A stretch of 64,000 nucleotides of DNA from assembly GCA_958298945.1 (NCBI GenBank), contig OY282607.1, positions 50,445,020 through 50,509,019 on the forward strand, given 5' to 3'. Below the pieces are notes generated by a model that did not search any database, was not told the origin of the DNA, and was given only the letters and a program-made list of their open reading frames with translations. Both the position numbers and the translations under genes were made by a program. This DNA comes from Atherix ibis (lineage: Eukaryota; Arthropoda; Insecta; Diptera; Athericidae). Position 1 is the first letter of the stretch, and each line of letters begins with the position of its first letter. Shown piece by piece: positions 53,740 to 64,000 of the stretch.

Positions 53740-54270
53740 TAACTGAAATCTTATGGACTTAGGAACTAGATATCTGAGGCTTCATAAAATTTTTGATGCC
53801 CCTTTTAATAATCGTAATAGTCTTATTCATCATGATCTTAAAGTATACATTTGCTTATGATATAACTGTGCCTCGTTATAAAATGTTATACTCTTACCTT
53901 CCTAATCATACAGATCCTCCCGTTCGGGAACTATCGTCTTCTTTTTTGGCTATAAAAACCCATTAGGGACCTAAAGGGTACTGGGACCAAAGATTTATTA
54001 TAATATTACCTTTCAATCTCTCGAACGTGGCCAAAATTTCGAAATATTCGTACTAAGGACCCAAGCCTTGGAAAAAGACATATGGATAGGCAATCTCAAA
54101 GAATAATCTACACCTTAGTAAGAAGGTTTCGTTTTTCCATATTTGTATTGGCTGCTATCTTTGATGAACAATTGTAAAACGGTTTAACTCTTTTAAATAT
54201 ATAATCTTTTATATTTTTTATTAATAATGTTGGATTTGGTCTTTGATGCCATTGCTGCCACCATGTGCAA
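53740..54270. other. No recognisable gene
   Basis: Unremarkable sequence without an open frame of note. Confidence 0.5.
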
Positions 54271-54278
54271 CTCATTTC

Positions 54279-54557
54279 TTACCATCGCCATAATTTAAAT
54301 GGCGCTCTAACATACCATTTTGAAGCCGGCGCCGTTCGCCAAAAGCTTGATAAGCTTTTGCTGACACCTAAGTCACGAAGCACTTTCTCCAGAACCAAAG
54401 AGCCCATCAAACTGAGTTTTCTTTCATGGGACTGGTAGATATTCCAAATGGTTACTATAGTGATCCAACTGCTTCGGTCGTTGGACATGGGTAACATACT
54501 CAGTTTTATAATTTCATTGTAAAAATTATAAAACTGAGCATTTCCAAACTCTCTCAC
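54279..54557 (-). other. Unidentified 92-codon frame
   Basis: The minus-strand frame starts MREFGNAQFYNFYNEII and includes ERKLSLMGSLVLEKVLRDLGVSKSL. I do not recognise it. Two hairpins overlap or adjoin it (CAAAAGCTTGATAAGCTTTTG near 54340, and 54499-54538), so it may be part of a small fold-back repeat and not a gene. Confidence 0.2.
54499..54538. repeat. 16-base perfect hairpin
   Basis: CTCAGTTTTATAATTT at 54499-54514 is exactly complementary to 54523-54538, with an 8-base loop. It lies 55 bases from a larger hairpin. Confidence 0.8.
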
Positions 54558-54592
54558 GGCTGTGTATAATTTTACCCGGACTATAAAGTTAA

Positions 54593-54671
54593 AATATAGT
54601 TAATAGATAATGGGCCCATAACAAAAACATAAAATGTTTTTGTTATGGGCCCATTATCTATTAACTATATT
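54593..54671. repeat. 38-base perfect hairpin with 3-base loop
   Basis: The left arm (54593-54630) and right arm (54634-54671) are exactly complementary and are separated by only AAA. The arms contain GGGCCC in otherwise AT-rich sequence. A perfect hairpin of this size is expected to extrude or replicate poorly, so exact pairing suggests a recent origin. Confidence 0.92.
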
Positions 54672-56600
54672 CATTTTATTCCATTTGATATTTTAAATAC
54701 AATTGAGGATAAATAATAATTTTGGGAAATTATATGCCAAGAGACTATATCGATATTATTTACTGAGTAGTTAACACATCAACATAAAACAACAACTATT
54801 AATTTCTGATCATAACCCATATTATTATGGCTATAATCTATGAATTCCTGAAGAATATTGTCTCCTGATTCACACAAAATCATTCAATATACACAGTTCA
54901 AAATTTTCAACTGGTCCATATATATTCATAATATATTTTGAATAATATTTTTAATACCCAATCACACTTAGTTTTACCACAAAATTACAAATAGTAATTA
55001 ATTAAGAGTATTAGTATTTCTTCCACTCCTGCTAAATATTAAAATATTACAGAAATATTCATAAAACCTCTTTTATGTAAGTGCATTATTAAAAAAAAAA
55101 ACAATTAAAATAATCTTTATATATTCCAGTTACTCCATAAAGAAAAGTCACGTAAATCTTAACAAAAATATTTAGATAAATTCCTATTATGACCACTTTT
55201 AATTGTTCGTGTACCTTTTTTTAAATATTGCAAGGTTAATTTTCTAGATTAAATTAGCTATTATGAAAAAAAAAGTAATTAAAAAATTGTAATTAAACCA
55301 CTTTTTAATGAAGAAAATATGCACCAAAACGTATATCGCCCACGAAATCGACATAGAATCTGCACTATTATATAAATTTACATAACTTACTACCAAATCG
55401 AACGTGCCAAAGCAGCTATTTTAGTACTTTAGCTAGTAATTCATAATTTAATTAGTTAATCAATTTACAACCTGCAGTAATGAATGAATATTTTTTTTTA
55501 TTGCACTTTTCAGAATTTATTTAAATATTTAGATACATTCAATTTTTATTATACATTTTAGCTTATCAAATCTATATAAAAACTATTACCTACGCCAATT
55601 CATAAATTTATTATATTCCTATGACTATTTAAATGGAGACCATAGGTTTTCAATAGATCATGAAACTGAATCGTTTTAATGGCCTACAAAACCGTAAAAA
55701 ACACCACTTTTTATTAATTTATTGATTAGAAGGAAGCAAAAAACATATAACATTCATACTAAATTCTCATCAGAAAAAAAAAATACTTAAAATATCAACA
55801 GTTTATGAAATTGTAAATATGACGAATATAATGGGAAATTCAAATAAACTGTGGATGAATAATCAGACGAGTACATGCTTACACATACATACCGATATGG
55901 GTACACCTGATTCGGGCATTTGTGGTTGTCATACACAACAGACCTTGTGATATTTTTCATCACTGTTATTGGCCAATATTTAGTCATTCAAAGTTCTGAA
56001 AACTACAAAAACAGATTTGCACAAGACGCGACTTTGAATAATTTGCGAAATACTCGCACACGATGCGAAAGAGACTATTAGCCAGACCCAGACAAAGAGA
56101 CGCCAATACAGCGATCAACAGCCCCCCACGAAAATCGGAAATCGAATTCGAAATACGAGTACGAGTGGATTCAGTTGATCGTGAGTGCAAAAGAAAGCTA
56201 CAGCCACTCACCAAAATTGCATATCATTTGCTTTATAAAAATTCCTCAGAGAAAAATCGTTGCCTCACTTTTTTTCAATTTCCTTTTCAACTTTTTTTTT
56301 GTTTATTTATGTGATATTTACAGATATACCAAATTTAATAATTTTAATAAATTTTCTTTTTTTATTAATTGTAAAAAATCGAAATGATCTAAGATTGATT
56401 ATAAAAGCTTTTCTGAATTTTCCTAATTGAATTAAACGTTGATTGAGTATCGAACCTCTCACCACCCACAGAAGAAAAGATCGATAGAGAGGATCCGTTT
56501 GAGAGCTATTTTCATAGTAATTGAGATGCGATACTGTAAGAAGTAAAAATTTGAACTTGGAAATTTTGGCTACGTTGATTTTTACAATTATATTTTGTCG
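54672..56600. other. No recognisable gene; possible first exon near 56.1 kb
   Basis: Mostly AT-rich. From 55990 to 56200 composition becomes balanced, with an 83-codon Arg-rich frame starting at 56063 and a donor-like ATCGTGAGTG near 56176-56185. This could be a 5' exon of a host gene or chance; no downstream exon was recognised. Confidence 0.3.
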
Positions 56601-56659
56601 ATTTATTATTGTCACTTAGAATTTGTTGCAGTGAGAAATACAGAAAAGAATAAAAAATG

Positions 56660-56890
56660 AAATTAGAAGATAGATAGATAGATATATAGATGATAGAGAT
56701 ATAGAGAGATATAGAGAGATATATAGATGGAAAGATAGAGTGATAGGGAAATAGAGAGATAGAGATAATGAGATAGCCTGATAGATAGCTGGATAAATAG
56801 AGTGATAGAGCAATAGATTTTAAGAAAAATAGAGAAATAGATCAATATAATGTAAGATAGATAGAGAGATAGAGAGATAGAGACTTAGTG
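56660..56890. repeat. Degenerate GATA/GAGATA microsatellite
   Basis: About 230 bases composed mainly of GATA, GAGA and ATAGAGAGAT units, with interruptions. The low-complexity open frames on the opposite strand (Ser/Ile/Tyr/Leu runs) are artefacts of this repeat. Confidence 0.9.
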
Positions 56891-57267
56891 AGCTGGATAT
56901 ATACTGGGTTGTGCGGAAAGTAATTTCGTTTTGTTTTTATAAAAATGAAAGACAATTTTCTTACAGTGAATTAATATTTTATTCAATTAAATATTGATTT
57001 TTGACGTCCTCATTTGAATGAAACGTTCTACTGTCTAAAAAATTTTGTAGAGATCGGAACAAATGATAATCGGAAGGTGCAAGGTCTAGAGAGTATGGTG
57101 GGTGTGGCAGTATATCCCATCCAAGCTCTAAAAGCTTTTGCCGAGTGGTCAAACTTGTATGTAATTTCGCATTATCCTGTTGGAACACTATACCTTTCCT
57201 ATTGACTAATTCTAGCCTTTTTTCTTTAAGTGAATCATTCAATCTTCTACCGAACATCACAATGATA

Positions 57268-58165
57268 TGAGGGTCGTTCAACAAGTCCTTAGAAAAAGAT
57301 AGAAAAACTGTTTTTTTTTTTTAAAATGTTAATTTTTCAACATAATTTCCTTTTAGCTCTATCCACTTTTCCAACCGTTTTTCCAAAATTTTTATCCCGT
57401 CCAAAAAATAGTATTTCGGAAGTTCTGCAAAATACTCATCCGTTTGAGCAATGACGTCCTCGTTGGAAGCGAACCGTCGTCCGCCAAGCCATTTCTTCAA
57501 ATTGGGGAAAAGAAAATAGTCACTCGGGGCCAAATCTGGTGAATAAACGGGATGCTGCAACAATTCCATTCTCAATTTCACAATTTTGGCCATGGAAACA
57601 GCGCAGGTGTGCACACATTTGAGAGCAAACGCGGCACCCATCTTGCCGAAATTTTTTTCACAGATAATATTTCATGCAAAATTGAAGCGACTATACCTTG
57701 TGATATGCCCGTGGCCTCAACTAATTCGCGCACTTTAATTTGCCGATCGTTCAAAATCAGATCGTGGATTTTGTCGATGATTTCAGGAGTAGACACCTCA
57801 ACTGGACGTCCTGAACGATGTTCATCTTTTGTGGATGAACGGCCACGTTTAAATTCATTCACCCAATTGTAGACCGTCGCAAACACAGGTGCAGATGTGC
57901 CATGAACTGCATCCAACTCGGCTTTGATTTCTTTCGGGCTTAAGCCTTTCAAATGGAGATGTTTGATGACAGCCCCAAGCTCGCTTTTTTCCATTGTTAT
58001 GCACAAATAAATGTCGTTAACTTTAATCGACGATAGAAATTGACCTACGCTATGGATCGAGCTGAAATTTTGACAGCTTTCCTGTCGATAATGCTACTTA
58101 CAAAAAAAACCGACACTACGAGCGCAATTTCTTGGATTTTCTAAGGACTTATTGAACGATTCTCG
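57268..58165 (-). mobile_element. Mariner family C, copy 3, nested and internally deleted
   Basis: Repeats TGAGGGTCGTTCAACAAGTC at 57268 and the complement ending 58165 (CTTATTGAACGATTCTCG) are flanked by TA on both sides (57266-57267, 58166-58167). The element is 898 bases, against about 1.3 kb for a full copy. A deletion of about 0.4 kb joins the DNA-binding part directly to the CVHTCAVSM segment near 57615-57640. It lies inside family D copy 3 and is younger than it. Confidence 0.9.
57321..57994 (-). pseudogene. Mariner family C transposase (copy 3), deleted middle
   Basis: The N-terminal frame (57578-58006) starts MEKSELGAVIKHLHLKGLSPKEIKAELDAV and runs through VEVSTPEIIDKIHDLILNDRQIKVRELVEATGISQGIVASILHEILSVKKISARWVPRLL. 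The C-terminal frame (57321-57641) continues VHTCAVSMAKIVKLRMELLQHPVYSPDLAPSDYFLFPNLKKWLGGRRFASNEDVIAQTDEYFAELPKYYFLDGIKILEKRLEKWIELKGNYVEKL. It shows an intact C terminus, including the third Asp, which copies 1 and 2 lack. The first and second Asp regions are lost in the deletion. Confidence 0.88.
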
Positions 58166-58709
58166 TATTTATCATTGTGTTGCTCGGTAGAAGCTCAAAA
58201 TAAACGATTACTTTGAAATCCCACCAAACAGATACGAGTAGTATAACCTTTTTTTGATGAATATTGGCTTTCGAAGTGCTTTGAGCCGGTTTATCTTTTC
58301 TACTCCAGGATCTTTCGCGCTTAATATTGTTGTCGACAACCCATTTCTCGTCCCCAGTGTTGATACGCTTAAAGAATTGATTATTTTCTTGGCGTTTGAG
58401 AAGCAAATCACAAACGTCAATGCGACGGTACAAATTTTTTTCCGTAAGAAGATGAGGAACCCATATGCCGAGCTTTGAGATTAAACCTAGCTGTTTCAAA
58501 TAATCATGAACGGTCGAATTCGATAAATTTAATCTCTCAGCGATCTCACGATTTGTTATTCGTTTGTTTGCATCCATTAATGCCAGGATCAAAATTTTGC
58601 AAGCCAGTTTTGGCACTGGCGCTCACTTCTCCAAATACATCGGATAATTTTTTTCTTGCTTGAACAGCATTTTTATCTTTTCTATACATGCTGTTCTTCA
58701 CTTTCATTA

Positions 58710-59900
58710 TGAAGCAAATATAAATATGGTCGCAAATAAATTAATTTCAGGTAAATCTTAATAGTCTGGATCGGTAGATTAAAAATCAATTGTGAATATG
58801 GATAAAAGTTCACACACTAATTACAAATTAATTTGGTCAATCAAATCAAGTGCTTAGCATATCTACTCGTAATTTCAACTATATTTAATTGCTTACACAC
58901 TTTCCACACACGATTAGAAATAAACAAAGAAAAATAGAAGCTATGATTCTTTGGATTTTCCCCATTGTAGTAGTATTTTGTTTGTTTTTATTTGGGGTAT
59001 TTTTATTTTATGTTCATACCTGATTTAACTTATACTAAGAGAAGTTGTAGCGGAGAAAATAATTAGTTATACTCTTTATGCTATTCGATTGTTCGATTCG
59101 ACGAAAATAGATAAATAGGCTTGGTTTCAAGTTAAATGTTTGTTTTAACCTTTTTATCAAGATAATTAGTTTATTTAAAAATTAATTACAGTTTAGACGA
59201 AAGAAAATGATAACGTTAGTTATTTTCATTTAGATGAAGTTTATATGAGAGTATGTTAATTCGTTGGCTGATTGGAAAATTAGAAATGTTATAGTGTGTG
59301 CACCACAAAGCATAGTGAACACCATTTTTATCAACACCTTAAAGTTTTGTACTGAATAATGTTATATTAATTTTTATTGCTTAAATTCTTGTTTGTTCAT
59401 ATCTTAGAAGAGGCCATAGAAAAGCCAGCGTCACTACTATGGAACCAAAGGTGAAATTGGTTATTTGCTTGGTAAATATTAGTTTGTTTGGAAAGAGATC
59501 TAAAAATACTACAGTTGAGTAAAATCTTGTTAAAAGATGATGAACGTCACAGAAATAGCAAATGGGGTAAGGGTGGATTTATCGAAAGAAATTTCAGAAT
59601 TCAAAAATTGTGGTAATTGCAGTTGTTAAGTGATTCGAGAGATATTTTTATATGTAACTCTTATCAATTCCGTACTGAGAGATTTTCAAAATTATTCAAT
59701 TTTATATGTTATTGGTTGTGATCCAGTTAGTAGCAACAAATGAAATGGTTTTTGTAAGTTCTAGATTGGTACGGAAAGGTGACGTTCTCTCGAATTCAGG
59801 TATCTATACAACCAACGGCATCTCTCGAACCTAGAAAATGAGTACACTTTGAAGGATTAAACTAACCGCATGTTGATTGGCCACCGGCAACCCTTCAACC
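58710..59900. other. No recognisable gene
   Basis: AT-rich sequence with no frame above 60 codons and no motif. Confidence 0.55.
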
Positions 59901-59904
59901 TATA

Positions 59905-61625
59905 AAATGATAGAACATTTTGGGGTCCAACGTTGACTCGGAACACTACCTTGTTTGGGGCGCTGATACGATCCCGGAATACCACATTTATGAGTACCCT
60001 GTCAGACTAACACATTCGTACGAAGTATACAAAGATATATGTCCCAGAGACCAAGCAAACATTAAAATGGCCTGGAAAGACCTAAAGGATACTATAATTG
60101 GTATGTCCGAAAACGGCAAAGGAACGGCTGGTTTAACTATTATTACAAGCGAGTATTAGACCTCACACAGGTGCGCATAAAGAATTATCGTGAATTATGA
60201 AGAGCCGAGCAGAGGATTCACGGACAAGAGCAAAAAGCTTGGTAGAACGAACAGGTCTTTAAAATCGTAATATATAGAAAGCAACTACACACCCGGCGCG
60301 GAAGTCTTATGTGAACAGGATGAGACTATTTCCGACTAAATTAGTGCATTAAGGCAATAAAAAAGATATGTTAACACCACCAAGCATTAAGAAAATGACA
60401 AATGCGACTGGTCGACGGAAGAACTAAAAGTTGTCCAGTGCCGATGGGATCGCCAGTGAACTGGTTAGTCTCGGAAGTGACACACTATATAAACGGTTCA
60501 TCAATTAATAATACAAGCGAATCGATGCCCAACCACTGGCACCCTTGTAATATCTGTCCCATATTACATTATTGAGTACAATCCAGAAGATATTGTCCCA
60601 TACCAGATAGGTTTCACTCTATGAAAATCTTCAAAAGATCAATTCTTCTCTCTACGGCTGTCGATGAGAAAACTGTTGTAATATGGCCATCAGATCGACC
60701 ATCTGTTCATGAACTTTAAAGCCGCTTATAACAGAATATTCAGGATAAAACTCTATACAACCATTGAAGAGTACAGCATCCCAGAAAAAAGTCTTTAAAC
60801 TGACTAAACTGATCATGACAAATGTGACAAGAAGAATTAAAACAACCGAATCACTTTCCGTGCCATTTATCATACGCAATGGGCTCCGGCAAGGAGATAA
60901 ACTTTCGTACATTATCTTTAAGTGTCGATTAGAAGACCTATACGAGTGGCCATTATCAAAAAAATTATGTGTTTGGCGAAAAATCTTGGGCAATACACAA
61001 ATGAAGGCGCAACAAAGTACATGGTGGCAGCAGCAGTGACACAAGTAATACCAATACTCACTCGTCACATTCAGATAGGAAATTATAGCAATGAAAGAGT
61101 AAAGTTATTTTCCTAGTTGGAGTCAATTGTGGCAGCTAATAATAAGGAGGAATTACGCGTCCATCTACTGGCAACCCCAACAGATCCTACTTCAGTAAGT
61201 TTAAATTATTTCGCTCCAAAAATTCTGACCATAACTTAGGTTCTCGCCAAAAACCATTATGAACTCTTGTTCGCTTGCGAAAAAAGAATTTTTGATGATG
61301 GACAATTTCGTAGCGTACTTTACTATGAGATTATGAAGTGTAATAGCGACAGCCCGATTGTGGATCAAATTAAGCTCAATAACCTCGGTGGACTGGACAC
61401 TTAATATGTATGGATGGAGAAGATCCTGCCCGGAAAGTCTGGAGTGACTCCATTTATGGTCCCAGAACATGAAATAAACCGTACTCTAAATTGAACGGCT
61501 ACGTTGGCCAGGACGCTAAAAATATGCTGTATCTGTCGAAATGGAATAGCCGAGATATCCGGAGTTCTTTGCTTCAGTTAGCCTAGACCGGACTCACGGG
61601 TGTTAATGATTGGTAGTAGTAATAT
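59905..61625 (+). pseudogene. RTE/CR1-like LINE, decayed polyprotein
   Basis: A short endonuclease-to-RT linker is readable (YEYPVRLTHSYEVYKDICPRDQANIKMAWKDLKDTI, 59920-60110). SSADGIASELVSLGSDTL follows near 60435-60490, a KAAGADGI-type RT block, then HLFMNFKAAYNRI near 60700-60735 where LDFKAAFDRI is usual, so the first catalytic Asp is Asn. IEEYSIPEKKSL and TKLIMTNVTRRIKTTESLSVPFIIRNGLRQGDKLSYIIFKCRLE (60764-60945) come next, with the conserved GLRQGD box. The YADD box is lost. The end (LRWPG near 61500, then DRTHGC) marks the polyprotein C terminus. The TIEEYSIPEK...GLRQGD pattern is typical of a widespread insect LINE group. Confidence 0.75.
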
Positions 61626-61629
61626 GTAA

Positions 61630-62190
61630 GGTAAATTAAAGCCTTAAAAATATTTTTTATGAGAGAATTCACCTCTTATACTAAAACAAACATAATAAAT
61701 TGAAAGATATTGGATAATTCAGTTTACGAAAGTGCCTACATGATATTGGATAATATATATAATGTTAAATAGTTTATTGACTTTTTAATGATCTAATATT
61801 GAAAATGATTTATTATAATACGGCAATTTGTCTTTAATCAGAAGATACCAAATCTTTCAAGACGTTTTTATTATATTCGATTTTAAATGAGTAGACAACA
61901 ACTAGAATGAGGTAATTGGGTCCATAGAATATAGTATTTCACTTAGTAAATTTTAGGATTATGTCTTTCTTTAATGAAGAGTATAACAGTGAATATTGAA
62001 AATTTATAACACTGAATATTCTAATGGGAAAAATCTACTGAGCTTTTTACTGAAAAAACTAGTTCTCAGACGAATTTTTAGCTCATTGGTGGAAATCAAA
62101 TTATATCTTTTAATATATGATAAACTGTATTTTTAAGGTATATCGTTAAGCCTACATACTAATAACTCATAATAGCACTAAATCAATAAT
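61630..62190. other. No recognisable gene
   Basis: AT-rich spacer between a LINE and a mariner, with nothing recognised. Confidence 0.55.
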
Positions 62191-63258
62191 ATTTTTTCAC
62201 AACCAACCTTACACTTAAGCCGCATAATCATATGCATTTTGACAGCTGACATAACACACAATGTGAAAAAATTCGATTGATTCTGCATACTAGATTTTGG
62301 TTGATGCCATTTTAAATATGGAAAGGGAAAAACTGCATTTTCGGCATATTTGTGTTAAGTGCCAAAACTGGTTTGCAAAATTTCGCTCCGGCAATTTTCG
62401 AAGATGTACCACAATCTCGAAGATGCACCACGTTCTGGAAGCCCAGTTGAAGCTGATGAAGACACAATAAAAGCTTTAATTGATGCAAAGTGGAGAATAA
62501 CAACTCGTGACATCGATGAGAGATTAGATTTATCGAATTTGACCGTTCATGATCATTTGGAACGGCTAGGATTTATCTCAAAGCTCGACATATGGGTTCC
62601 TCATCTTTTTACAGAAAAAAATTTGTACCGTCGCATTGACGTTTGTGATTTGCTTCTCAAACGTCAAGAAAATGATCCATTTTTGAAGCGTATAATTACT
62701 GAGACGAGAAATGGGTAGCGCAAAAGATCCTGCAGTAGAAAAGATGAACCGGCTCAAACCACTTCGAAAGCCAATATTCATCAGAAAAAAAGGTTATGCT
62801 ATCTGTTTGGAGGGATTTCAAAGGAATCGTTTATTTTGAGCTTCTACCGAGCAACACAACGATCAATTCTGAAGTGTACTGTCATCAGTTGGATAAATTG
62901 AATGATTCACTTAAAGAAAAAAAGCCAGAATTGGTCAATAAGAAAGGTATAGTGTTCCAACAGTATCAGCAAAAGCTTTTAGAGTTTGGATGGGATATAC
63001 TGCTACACCCATCATACTCTCCAGACCTAGCACCTTCCGATTATCATTTGTTCCGATCTCTACAAAATTTTTTAGACGGTAAAACGTTTAATTTGAATAA
63101 GGACGTCAAAAATCATTTGGATCAGTTTTTTGCCAGTAAAGAATAAAAATTTTATGAGCGTTGAATCATGGTACTGCCAGAAAGATGGCAAAGGGTATTG
63201 GTTCAGACTGCACAATATTTAATTGAATAAAATATTAATTACTTTCCGAACAACCCAT
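62190..63258 (+). mobile_element. Mariner family D, copy 4
   Basis: The 5' repeat is missing; homology to copy 2 begins near 62190 (ACAACCAACCTTACACTTAAGCC compared with 36948). The 3' repeat, CTTTCCGAACAACCCAT, ends at 63258 before TA. It is the most complete family D copy at the C-terminal end and shows the full 3' untranslated part. Confidence 0.85.
62320..63220 (+). pseudogene. Mariner family D transposase (copy 4)
   Basis: The frame at 62359-62718 holds the DNA-binding half: LEDAPRSGSPVEADEDTIKALIDAKWRITTRDIDERLDLSNLTVHDHLERLGFISKLDIWVPHLF, then LLKRQENDPFLKRII, where the TGDEKW motif is damaged to TETRNG by a one-base loss. A second frame (62796-63146) has LSVWRDFKGIVYFELLPSNTTIN, KKGIVFQQYQQKLLEFGWDILLHPSYSPDLAPSDYHLFRSLQNFL and FFASKE. 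The DNAKPHTSLTTR segment with the second Asp is deleted. The end LPERWQRVLVQTAQYLIE is readable near 63170-63228. Confidence 0.85.
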
Positions 63259-63260
63259 TA

Positions 63261-64000
63261 TTATGCTAATTTTCAGTTCTATTTGTAGTAGTTCTTTGTA
63301 CTTTTTAATATCTTTTCTTTATACGACGCAATTGTATTAAATTTGTAGTTAAAGTTACAAAATTATTGGTATTATCTAAGCTTAGTCTACTAGAATCTAC
63401 GGTTTCATGTTTTTACATCTTTAATATATATTTAGTATTTTTAATAATACATTTTGAATATTATAGACAACTATATACATCTTTGTTGCCTACAATTTTG
63501 ACTATGCATTATTGAAAAATACACAATATATCATAAATAAAAATCTTTCTTTTAAAAGAATCTTAAAAAAAGTATACCATATTTGAGAAAAAAATCTACT
63601 ATTTCAAAAAGTCTTTGCCAAAAGCTTTTAATTAAAAATTGAACAAAAAAATTGGAAAAAATGATCATATTCCCTTAAGGTCTTTAAGCGATAATATTTA
63701 AAAAATTCTAAAAATCCATTATAAAAAAATGTTTATTCTAAATATGCCTTCTTGGCTAATGGACATATTTTAATATTTTTTGCAAAAAAACTAGTGGAAC
63801 AATTATTAATTTTTTATTATAAATATTTTAACTTATAAGAGAAACATATATTTATATTTAACAAATAATAATATTATTTATAATAATACAATTTGCGACT
63901 CCATTTATTTCGCTTACTTATTGATTACGATTGAAATTTAGTTATTTAATTTTAAGCATTTTAAAAGTCACATTACCGATTAAAATGATTTATTTAATGG
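63261..64000. other. No recognisable gene
   Basis: Extremely AT-rich to the end of the window; nothing recognised. Confidence 0.6.

Larger units (their letters stand above)
56995..58690 (-). pseudogene. Mariner family D transposase (copy 3), split
   Basis: N-terminal part (58149-58616): MDANKRITNREIAERLNLSNSTVHDYLKQLGLISKLGIWVPHLL, RRIDVCDLLLKRQENNQFFKRINTGDEKWVV and VILLVSVWWDFKVIVYFELLPSNT. C-terminal part (56979-57255): RLNDSLKEKRLELVNRKGIVFQQDNAKLHTS, then APSDYHLFRSLQNFLDSRTFHSNEDVKNQ. The DNA-binding start near 58600 is truncated. All three Asp motifs (DEKW, QQDNA, APSDYH) remain, which is rare in this window. The LPERWQ end has been deleted. Confidence 0.82.
56904..58710 (-). mobile_element. 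Mariner family D, copy 3, interrupted by family C
   Basis: The 3' end CTGGGTTGTGCGGAAAGTAA starts at 56904 after TA (56902-56903). The copy continues in minus orientation to about 57266, is interrupted by a family C mariner (57268-58165), and resumes from 58168 to about 58710. The outer 5' repeat is not found. The transposase carries VFQQDNAKLHTSLTTRQKLLELGWDILPHPPYSLDLAPSDYHLF near 57195-57060 with second and third Asp, and KRINTGDEKWVVDNN near 58360-58320 with the first. Confidence 0.85.

Noticed and set aside
54499..54671. Bacterial-type terminators or a CRISPR-like repeat array
   Set aside because: The inverted repeats are unrelated to each other, no spacers or regular spacing exist, and the surrounding DNA is clearly eukaryotic.
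56616..56845. Two Ser/Ile/Leu/Tyr-rich frames on the minus strand
   Set aside because: They are translations of the GATA/GAGATA microsatellite and have no complexity of their own.

Overview
The window looks like AT-rich nuclear DNA of an arthropod, almost certainly an insect. The signs are mariner/Tc1-type transposons of at least six families, RNase-H-bearing and R1-type non-LTR retrotransposons, tRNA-derived SINEs, and a nuclear copy of mitochondrial DNA (NUMT) that reads only with the invertebrate mitochondrial code (TGA as Trp). Its gene order, rrnL-nad1-trnS2-cob, is the ancestral insect order. I found no intact host gene, no functional RNA gene and no bacterial-type operon. Nearly every supported feature is a decayed mobile element.

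Layout. 1-440: start of an open mariner reading frame cut by the window edge. 1.4-2.5 kb: 3' end of an RNase-H LINE. 4.66-5.75 kb: mariner with both inverted repeats. 7.29-7.37 kb: two perfect arrays of heat-shock-factor-type sites just before a broken Tc/mariner transposase (7.5-8.5 kb). 9.6-12 kb, 13.6-15.6 kb, 21.2-22.4 kb and 51.9-52.5 kb: four copies of one R1-type LINE. 16.5-17.8, 19.5-21.1 and 57.3-58.2 kb: three copies of mariner family C. 23.0-25.9 kb: three different LINE fragments plus a SINE. 26.4-29.5 kb: a TIR-bounded element carrying a decayed DUF7869-like gene, with a Mos1-like mariner inside. 31.9-32.6, 36.9-37.8, 56.9-58.7 and 62.2-63.3 kb: four copies of mariner family D. 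33.5-34.9 kb: Jockey-type reverse transcriptase. 38.1-39.7 kb: RNase-H LINE with RT. 41.6-47.0 kb: NUMT broken by two rearranged mariners. 48.6-50.6 kb: LINE 3' end with an irritans-type mariner next to it. 52.5-53.7 kb: third Mos1-like copy. 59.9-61.6 kb: RTE/CR1-like LINE.

Relations between parts. Many elements are nested, which gives relative ages: family C mariner in family D mariner, Mos1-like mariner in the DUF7869-like element, Mos1-like mariner at the tail of an R1-type copy, and two mariners in the NUMT. One insertion into cob can be undone on paper, with a perfect TA duplication. Three mariners share the same unusual architecture of body, unrelated or inverted filler, and repeated terminal segment, as expected from faulty repair after excision. 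All three Mos1-like copies carry the same in-frame TAG, so the family probably spread after losing its own transposase. The points I would look at first are the DUF7869-like TIR element, the heat-shock site arrays, the shared TAG and the NUMT history. Family assignments rest on reading protein motifs by eye; no searches were run.
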